A DNA stretch of 64,000 bases from Tomocerus qinae (taxonomy: Eukaryota > Arthropoda > Collembola > Entomobryomorpha > Tomoceridae): positions 76,818,001-76,882,000 of the forward strand of contig CM034546.1 in assembly GCA_020055645.1 (NCBI GenBank). Direction: 5' to 3'. This document shows, in pieces, positions 56,258 through 64,000 of this stretch. Both the position numbers and the translations under genes were made by a program. The notes below the pieces were generated by a model, which saw only the letters and a list, made by a program, of their open reading frames with translations, made no database searches and had not been told where the DNA came from. Position 1 is the stretch's first letter. Each line of letters starts with the position of its first letter.

Positions 56258-56500
56258 CAGTTACAGTTAAGTAGTTAGTAGTTAGTACTATCAATGCACC
56301 AATGCGAGGCAAGTTGAGAAATTGTGACATGCAGTTCATAGTACTTAGTTAGTACAATCAATGTATCAATGCGAAGCAAGTTGAGAATTTATGACGTACA
56401 GTTTACAGTACTTAGTACTATCAAGTTACTATTGCGAGGCAAGTTGAGAAATCGTGACTTACAGTTTATAGTATTTAGTTAGTACTATCAATGTATCATA
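56222..56500 (+). repeat. Four tandem copies of a 65-80 bp unit
   Basis: Each unit has TGCGAGGCAAGTTGAGAAAT, then TGAC-TACAGTTTA-AGTA-TTAGT-AGTACTATCAATG with variation. Copies begin at about 56225, 56299, 56367 and 56432. The outer left unit is also present inverted at about 55950, so repeat and inverted element share ancestry. Confidence 0.85.
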
Positions 56501-57290
56501 GTCCTTGTACACTAACATTAGTACATCTTTCAACTGCACTGATTGCTGACATTAACAATTCGTATTCACTAATTACATTTATCCATTACGATATTTGCAA
56601 ACCTTAATTCGACCATACTTTTGAGAATTTGTAGGAATGCCAATATAAAAAAAGAAAAAAATATTCCGTATCACCTTGTTTGGCTTCAAATTGAGAGTTA
56701 ATTATTTTATTAAAGCATTTTCAGCATTGGTGTATGGTGTAATTATTTTTAATACCAAAATAAATTTTAACCACAGATTGTTGGCAATTAGTAATTATAC
56801 TACTTATCATTAGTTTAAGATACTTAAGAAGATACAGACTTTTAAAATATTTTAAAAATATTGTTGTAAATATTTAAAATATATAATAAGTTTTTCTTAA
56901 ACTGACAATATTATAAATAACGAAAATCGACCAAAGTGGAGTGGGATACGTATCTCAAAGTATACTACAGCTCAATTGTTAAACATTTTCCGTGTAAAAT
57001 GTCCCAGGCAAGTATCTATATAATATTTCTAAGTGAACTGAGAGGTTATGACACCTTTGTTTATAAGAAGATTCACACAGAGTTCGGAGTAGGGATTTAC
57101 ATGAAAAGGCGGGTGAGTTGTACAGTATATTATTTAGTAATATAGATGTATAGAGAGAGCAGAACTTACTTTATACGCAAAATCACATTCCAGGTATTTA
57201 ATAAATCTAAAGTGGCATAACCTGACAGCGATTAATTTACTGTTGCGTGTAAATAAACCATGATGAATACTAGATAGGTTAATAATAACT
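56501..57290. other. Gene-free, AT-rich
   Basis: Lies 3' of the CARD-scramblase gene. No gene recognised. Confidence 0.5.
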
Positions 57291-59141
57291 TTAAAAAGAC
57301 TTTGATGTGGTAGTAGTAAATACTGGGATATCCAAACCAGTTACAGAATCCTTATTTAAAATGTAGATTACAATTGTTACTATCAAGACGATAACTACTG
57401 GCGTTAAGCATAGCAACGTTGGTCCATATGAGTTCCAGAATTTACTTCCACGCATGGATACATCCATCTGCAAAGAAACCGAGCATAAATAATAATATAA
57501 CATTTTTCTTCAACAAGTACAATTTGTCATTGTCACACTTTAGTAACTATTATCTCATATTTTATACATCGCACAATATGACTATATTAAACTATGAAAT
57601 CCTCAATTAATACTAGATGTTGGTATTTAAATTGAAATTTAATTTTACATGTAATATTGCTGCTCCTAATAATAGCGCTTTAAATTCACTTGGCATTTTA
57701 ACATGGAACTGGAGTCCGTGCATCGATTTGCTATTCGAATCCTTCAGACACATAAAACCAAATTTCGCCGAGAGTTTTCCCGTCTTTCCTTCAGAGAAAT
57801 CGTAAACATACCAGCATTCTGTGTTATTACCTTTTGCAGTACGTCTTATTTGCCATATTGTTTGATTTTCTGCATTTTTAATATAATTTCCTTTAACTGA
57901 GCCAATGAAATCGTTGCCAACATTTATGTCCAAACTGCTCTGCAATACACAACATAGAATTTCATTAATTTACATTGCGATTTTTTATCTATTAAAAATG
58001 AAGATAAAATTACTGCTGGAGTATCAATTTCCATGATTGTATGTCCAAATAGATTTTTGCACAATCTGAGAGGCTTTGTATAAGCAGATGGAAGATCCAT
58101 ACATTGTCTAAAACAATTGAACATGGGCTTAAATCCATTGTAAATTCTATCAGCATCCCACGTAAATCGAAACAAACGTTCTCCATCCGAATTAAGGACG
58201 TAATAATTACATAGCGCTTTGTAAACTCCAATTTTTCCTATACAATTTAATTTAATAATTTTAATGCATTATTTTGTTGTATTTGGCGAACTGGCCCAAG
58301 GAAAACTGCCACCTTAGCATGGGGATTTAACATGATTAGATTAAGTGCATTGGAACCAGTTGTCCTTATTGGCCACTTATCATGGGTCCAGTTTTCGCCT
58401 AAATATATCGTTATGGTTTTCAATTTTTATAGAATAATGACGCACCTGGTGACCCAATTGGTTGGAATATGAGTTTGTTCACTTTTCCTAAAGATTCGTA
58501 AAATTGTAGTTTTCTCTCAGCCTCTACACCAAACCGTTATTACATTAATGCAATATTTTTGCAGAATTCTATGTTAATGTTATATAATTACATTGCATTT
58601 GGAATTGAGATTATAATAATGAATACAATTAATATTAATACTGAAAGACATTAATAGTATACTTTACGTTTAACTTCTAATTATAAATTTTCTACTATGA
58701 ATATTTTCATTACTTGATCCCTTCATCACTGTATTAAGATTATAAAAGCATTCATCAATAGAACGTTTTATTTCTGCTTCGGTCAGAGGTTTCGTAACTT
58801 GCTCTTTGACATGTGAGTTTCCACTTTGTTCAAGTCCGTTGAGAAAATGTATATACGCATCGTCATTCTTATCCAATAATGTGGTACACAGATCTACACA
58901 TTTGTCGTAGTCACTAGGATGACTTATCTAGATGTTTAGTTAATACATTTGCAAATACATTACTTTTGAATTAGATATAATTATTTTAATGATATTGTTT
59001 GCTACTTACAATATTGTCCCTTTCCCTGATTTCAATTGCACTTACAGAGAGCAAATAAACCAATAATTTTGGTAAATTGCCAGTATTTTCGGCAATATAC
59101 GGCAGTTGACAAAGAATTTGCTTTTTCGAATTAGGATGCAT
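57291..59141 (-). CDS. CARD domain joined to a phospholipid scramblase domain
   Basis: Exons on minus: 59010-59141, 58714-58927, 58446-58523, about 58280-58398, 58014-58237, 57649-57939 and 57291-57467. Exons 1-2 (115 residues) read as a CARD: MHPNSKKQILCQLPYIAENT opens it, then LLVYLLSVSAIEIRERDNII, then LLDKNDDAYIHFLNGLEQSG and NSHVKEQV. This is the helical pattern and L-x-x-x-G-x-x-x-V end of caspase recruitment domains. Exons 5-6 match scramblases: CNYYVLNSDGERLFRF, a Cys-rich middle, GNDFIGSVKGNY, then YVYDFSEGKTGKLSAKFG and EFKALLLGAAIL. The last exon has a membrane span, PTLLCLTPVVIVLIVTIVIY. Scramblases move phosphatidylserine between membrane leaflets; CARDs recruit caspases and immune adaptors. 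Joining phases agree for exons 1-4 and 5-7. The exon 4 to 5 junction could not be fixed. If exon 2 is not spliced, a stop follows soon (58670), giving a separate CARD gene. Confidence 0.68.
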
Positions 59142-60582
59142 GTTTCTTACTTACCAATACTGTTTGTTTATCAAGGTGCGGGACAGAACAAAACTTTCAA
59201 CCAAATACAACCTTGTATACTCTCTGGTTTATCTTATCTCAAAATTTGCACAATAGAAATGGAATGAATTGTTTTCATTTTGTTGATTCCCCAAAACTTC
59301 CTCAATGACCTCGATTTATTTTCTCCATTCCTTCATTTTGTCTGATAATAATTCAATTTATAATAATAATATGCGGCTTGTTATAAGCAGTAAAAAGTTC
59401 TTTCAATTGCAGAGCATAAATTATATAGTGCAATACCTATGCAGGGTACTAAATCGCCACTTTGAGCTGGTTTGATTGATTTTCCCAACACATTTCAGTG
59501 GACTCAAACATTGTACATTATTCATCAGATATTAAAAAATCCTTACATTTAAAATTTTCTGAATAGATAATCGTGGTGATTAATATAATTAGGTAAAAAA
59601 AATTAATGTTTTTAAACATCGCATTAATTAATTATTATATACGAATGTGGCAATTCTCACAATTCAATCCTATATAATATATTATACATATTAACGAGCT
59701 TATTAAAACGATCCAATATATCTCAATCGACGCAATCAATCATAGTAAAAATGTGATATGCATGCTACTTGTTCTGTGCGATGTTACCAGTGCATAATAA
59801 TTACCATTCAGGATAATACTAATAATATGCGTCTTTTAGCTTTACTTAGCTATAATAATGATAGTAATGTATCACTATATATAAAATTATTTTGATGTTA
59901 CGCGTTTGCCTGAACGTATCGCTTAATTTGCATACTACAAAACAAGAAAGCACCACAAAGACGTTAATTAATAGTTATTAAAGGATGTGGTCAATGGGAA
60001 TTCCGTGCGCTAAGTGAACTCAACGGTAATTCTATTTCTTAGAAAATTATTACAGAGTAATACAATTTTGTTTGTAGCATCCTAATAGACTGCAGCGAAT
60101 TAGTGATAATAATTATTATTAATTATGCAATAAGGATGTGGATGTGGTAATTCAAGGGAATTTTCAAACTCACGTTTCTTGCTTTTAACAAACTTTCATA
60201 GGTGGGTCGAAAGCATGGAAAGATTAAATCAATGGAATTCAAAACCAAAATGTAAAAAAATTGCATTTAAAAACTGAAAATAACAAAATTAAAATACTTT
60301 AATTATGATTTTTTAACAAAAGAAGATGCGTATTTTCTGCTCTCCTACGTGTGTTGCTAAATAAATCGCAAATGATTATACGGAGAAATAAATGAATGCA
60401 AACTTAAATAATATGGTGCAACGGTAAATATTTATTTGTGACACATGCATTGAGTGTGAGTTGGTGGCAGATAAAGACAAAATTATTGAAACATTAAAGG
60501 TATTTATTAAACATGCTTTAAGTTAAAGCAATAGAAATGAATATTCTATTTAGATGATCATCTTTCCAACGCCTATGGGTAT
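59142..60582. other. Intergenic between flavoenzyme and CARD-scramblase genes
   Basis: AT-rich, no gene recognised. It contains the promoter of the CARD-scramblase gene at its left end and the 3' UTR of the flavoenzyme at its right end. Confidence 0.5.
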
Positions 60583-62261
60583 TTACCATTTACGCAAGTC
60601 TCTGGCAATCCTCCTGGAGAGATTCTCTGCCATTTCCAGAGCCTTTTCCATAATTTCAAATGTCAGCAGTGTTGTAGCATAGTAAATACCATTTCTTCCT
60701 TGAATGGCATCAAATTTTTTGTAAAATCCGTTTTGAAGACTCGTAGTGTTAACGTGAGGAAAATATTCTGGATTTTTCATGTCCAAGATTTCAGACTTTC
60801 CACGGCCATGCTTGTCTACCTTGCGAAGGGAGTCTTCCAAATTATTTCGTAACTGTTGCATTTCAGTAGGAGTGGCCACAGAATGGAAATCTCCTCGAAT
60901 CCAGGAATAGGAGCTGTAAATGTGTTGGCGTTTCTAAAATCAAAAACAAGATAATAATATACATCACATCAAAATCTAATAAAATTAAATGCTAATTGTA
61001 AATGCAAAACCGAAGATGTAATTTATAATTTAAAGCAAAACTTACTCCATGAATACTTTGTCTAAGAAAAGCAGTAGCTTCTCCAATGCCCTTAGGTCCA
61101 CTCAGGACTGGATTTTGAGGGTAAGTAGGAGGGAGGGCTTCGACGTACATGCTATGGCTCCAACTTGGGATGCTCAATGCAGCTGAAGTGTACTTATGAA
61201 TTTTGACTTGTTCCAATACTTGCCATTCTTCTTTTTCCAACTGCATAATCTTTTGAATATTCGGGAGCAAAGGTGGAAATGCTAGGACGATCTTGGAGCA
61301 TTTTTTACTTCGGCCACCTCTGAAATGGATAGTTTGGCCCCTATCTCCTCTTTGGATGTGTTTGACTTCGTATTTCAAGTAAACTGGTTTAGATAATTTG
61401 CTAGCAATCTTTTCAATCAGTTTGTCAAGACCTTCTTTGACATAGAAGAAAGATGGTACATCTGGATTAACGAGAGTAGTCATTTTATACTTGTCCAGCA
61501 GTTGCATCACGTAAAGAGCAGGAACATCTTCCAAGTCGCCATAGCCTTGAGTTGTGATCAACATTGTGATAATCGGCCGCAAAGTCTGTAAATTATTATT
61601 ATCTAACCATTTCTTCATCGAGACGAAGAGATTAGGGGAAGTTTTCAAATATCCGTAGGACAAATCGGTCAAAGATCGGTCTTCAATTATTTTCAGGTAA
61701 TTCTTTACGCCAGCCCCAATTTGCATTATTTGTTCTTTAGTAGGATTTATAATTTGCTTGGGCTCCATATTCTCAATGGAGTATCCCCATCGGTCCTTTT
61801 CGTTGAAATCTTGTCTGCCGAATTTGAACTCATTGATGAAATTAATAATTCTTTCGCTGACAGGGCTGATCAGCAAGGGACACATGTCAACCTGAACTTG
61901 ATCTCCTAGTCGAAAAGTCTTCACCTTACCTCCCACCTTAGATTCTTTCTCGAAAACCTCTACATTATGGCCCAGTTTCTCTAACTGCAATGCGATTCCT
62001 ATTCCGCTAAAACCGCCACCTACAACGCAGACAGGTAACGTAGAACTTGTCCTTCGATTTCCATTTTGACGGGGTCTTCTGTTTACTATTAAAAATTATT
62101 CGTAAAGAATTAAATATTGAAATCAAAATGATAAAAAATTTCGTCATTTTTTGACACTTACTTCTCCAATTAGACGATTCATCCTCGTCTGCATGCACTA
62201 TTGACAAAATCAAGGAAAAAACGACAAATGTTGCAATGCTTGGATGGATCATCTTGAACAA
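60583..62261 (-). CDS. Secreted FAD-dependent amine-oxidase-family enzyme
   Basis: Three exons on minus: 62162-62261, 61046-62085 and 60583-60933, joined in phases 1 and 0 to 496 residues. Residues 1-24 are a signal peptide, MFKMIHPSIATFVVFSLILS to VHA. The dinucleotide-binding fold follows at about residues 52-90: VCVVGGGFSGIGIALQLEKL then HNVEVFEKESKVGGKVKTF, that is the G-x-G-x-x-G motif, a Glu for FAD ribose and the following G-G-K/R. The C-terminal exon has EYFPHV...GFYKKFDAIQGRNGIYYA, the substrate and FAD contact end of the amine oxidase/phytoene-desaturase superfamily. The substrate is unknown. The closest resemblance I recall is to bacterial and fungal FAD oxidoreductases, so transfer is possible but unproved; the introns show it is now a host gene. 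Confidence 0.82.
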
Positions 62262-63100
62262 ATAGAGGATGTCAATCGAATAGTCAGGCAGCCAGGTTTA
62301 TACATGCTTTATATATTATTAATATATCCTGTTATTATCAAGAAGTTACTGTCTAAAACTAATTATTAATTGGTTAATAACATTCATAATATATATGAGG
62401 ATTCAGTTTTTTGTGGTTATTATTAGGTATTATAAAGTGGAAAGCCACAGGAATACAGGAAAAATAATTATTCCAGCAACTATGGCTTGCAGACTGATTA
62501 AAACTACTTGGTGGTTATTGTACTACATAATTGCAAATACAGTATAATTCCATTTAAATTCCACACAGTGATTACCATTTTTAATGGTCAGGTAAAAAAT
62601 ATAATAGACACTTTTGTAGTAATATACAGCTAAGGTAATTGTAATACCAATTAATAATGAACTTACATAAAAAACTAAAAAATATAGTGACCACTTTGGA
62701 GTATAAATTTTTATCGCTTTTTAAACATACCTTTTTGACTTAAATTCGAAATAATATTGCTGCTTATTTTGTTGGATTTTAAAATTTATTCGGTCTCATT
62801 CATAAATTAAAAATTAAACTCACTGGCTGGCTACTGTCTCTGAAGGCGTATAAAGTGTGTTATTAAGTTATATATGAGTTAATTTTGCCAAAGTTTATTT
62901 TTGTCCCCTGAGGAAGTATAATATTTACATCTTCAGCTAAAAAAAACTCAGATATTAATTTTGGTTTATTGATTGAATTTAATGTTTCCACTCCATGCTT
63001 TTGAATACGTTCCTGATCCTGACATGATTAAGTAAATCGCATTACAAATAACACTATTAATAGTAAAGGAGAATTATGAATATTAACGAAAATTATGAAT
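62262..63100 (-). promoter_or_regulatory. Upstream region of the flavoenzyme gene
   Basis: The minus strand reads GTATAAACC at about 62295-62303 and TATATAAAG a little further up. Either could be the TATA box for a start about 40 bases above the ATG at 62261. No other gene seen. Confidence 0.45.
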
Positions 63101-63560
63101 GACAACAGTTGTCGGGGTATAGTAAGATTAGTCATAGAGATATGTAAACCGCCGACAATTATGTAAACGCGGGGCTGCCGTGAGCCAGCCAATGGCTGCA
63201 CTAGTGAGTGAAGCCATTGGATGACTCTCAGCAGACTTGTGAAAAGAGTCGGGAGAACTAAGTTGGAAGCAGAGGAGAGAAGGTGCGAGTCTAGAGCCAA
63301 TAAAGAGGTTGTGGGACAGAGAAACGAGGTCTTGGCTTGGGTTGAGTTATTGGCATCTTGGTATTGGCATCTTCGGGACTTTGACCTGACACTGACCTGA
63401 CCGAAAGAAGGACATTCGGAGAATACCTCTCCTGGTTGACCCGTGGCTTTACCTAGCGAGCGCATCACCCAAGAGGAGTACCTTCCGTACGACAAGCTGC
63501 AGGATCGAAGATTGGGACAAGGATATATTCGGATTTACTTTTTTCGGGTAAGTGAAGTGT
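63101..63560 (+). mobile_element. Possible LTR-type sequence (low confidence)
   Basis: A more GC-rich block starting near TGTCGGGGTATAG (about 63111) and containing a CAATAAAG poly(A)-type signal near 63297 and a CGGGTAAGT donor-like site near 63546. These features recall the LTR and leader of a retroelement entering the window from the right. A partner LTR is not in view, so this is tentative; an untranslated exon of a host gene is the alternative. Confidence 0.28.
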
Positions 63561-64000
63561 CAACATTTCAAAAAACATCATTTTTATTATGGGGGCATAA
63601 GTAATTGATGTCAAATTTGGATGGGGAATACGAAAATTATTGTTTGTGAGGGATCTTGGAAATGTGCATAGTTATAGGTACATGTTGTATGTGTCGTTCT
63701 TCGCCATAAAAGTAAATTTTGTTTTTTGGGCTTAACTTAAATTTTTAATTAATGGGACTAATTTCCTGATATAAACTATTGTATGGGCTATTTGGGGAAA
63801 TTATTATCAAAATTATGGGAATAACACTTTTGGTATAATCGGCAAAAAATGATGACCGTCCGTCATCATAAAGGACGATTTTTGTTTTTGGAGTTAAAAT
63901 AATTTTGATTTTCTTGGGAATAATTTTCTGATGTTACCTATCTTATGGGCTATACAAACATATTTATATCATAATTATGCGGAAATTAGTTCTCGTTCTA
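63561..64000. repeat. Loose direct repeat at the right edge
   Basis: Two similar blocks, TTCCTGATATAAACTATTGTATGGGCTAT-type (about 63762) and TTTCTGATGTTACCTATCTTATGGGCTAT-type (about 63927), each followed by ATTAT...AATTATG. Copy spacing is about 165 bp. No gene. Confidence 0.5.

Noticed and set aside
56936-57145. 69-codon plus frame
   Set aside because: No recognisable motif or splice context in an AT-rich spacer; length is within chance.
63028-63495. 155-codon minus frame
   Set aside because: It overlaps the GC-richer, possibly LTR-type block; the composition is Ser/Leu-rich without any domain and no promoter or splice context fits.

Overview
This is AT-rich animal DNA with spliced genes, GT-AG introns and many transposable elements. 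The gene content points to an arthropod: an AA15 lytic polysaccharide monooxygenase homologue, divergent ionotropic receptors, 7TM gustatory-type receptors and small secreted cysteine-rich peptides. The 7TM family and the short introns remind me of springtails (Collembola). That is recollection plus inference, not a sequence match I could run.

Layout. 1-6.1 kb holds the first exon of a secreted protein leaving the left edge, a TIGAR-like phosphatase (minus) and a USP8-like protein that stops after its rhodanese domain (plus). 7.7-14.7 kb is repeat: a short hAT-type MITE, then a non-coding LTR element present as LTR-internal-LTR-internal-LTR with a 25-bp minisatellite in each internal part. 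15.2-17.5 kb is a five-exon AA15 LPMO homologue that has lost both copper-brace histidines. 18-34 kb is a 7TM chemoreceptor zone: a decayed receptor, an inverted fragment of its last exon, an intact three-exon receptor on minus (23.9-25.4 kb) and another on plus (31.5-34.0 kb) with a hAT-type element in its second intron. A cystine-knot-like peptide lies between them at 29.0-29.6 kb. 35.6-39.2 kb holds a second cysteine-rich peptide, a long-TIR transposon and a VMO-I domain secreted protein. 41.7-48.1 kb is a tandem pair of single-exon ionotropic receptors. 49.2-51.5 kb holds two convergent small genes for secreted Ser/Thr- or Thr/Ala-rich peptides. 51.9-56.5 kb has terminal-inverted-repeat elements, an unrecognised 235-codon ORF, a near-perfect 474-bp palindrome and a 70-80 bp tandem repeat. 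57.3-59.1 kb encodes what reads as a CARD domain joined to a phospholipid scramblase domain. 60.6-62.3 kb is a secreted flavin-dependent amine-oxidase-family enzyme. The right end may contain LTR-type sequence.

The window is not one pathway. Its themes are chemosensation (7TM and ionotropic receptors) and secreted proteins (LPMO-like, VMO-I, peptides, flavoenzyme), with ordinary intracellular genes between them. The strongest leads are the CARD-scramblase architecture, the LPMO homologue without its copper ligands, the catalytic-domain-less USP8-like protein and the mosaic similarity of the two ionotropic receptors. Exon boundaries were read by eye from splice signals, frame and family similarity; no transcript data were available.
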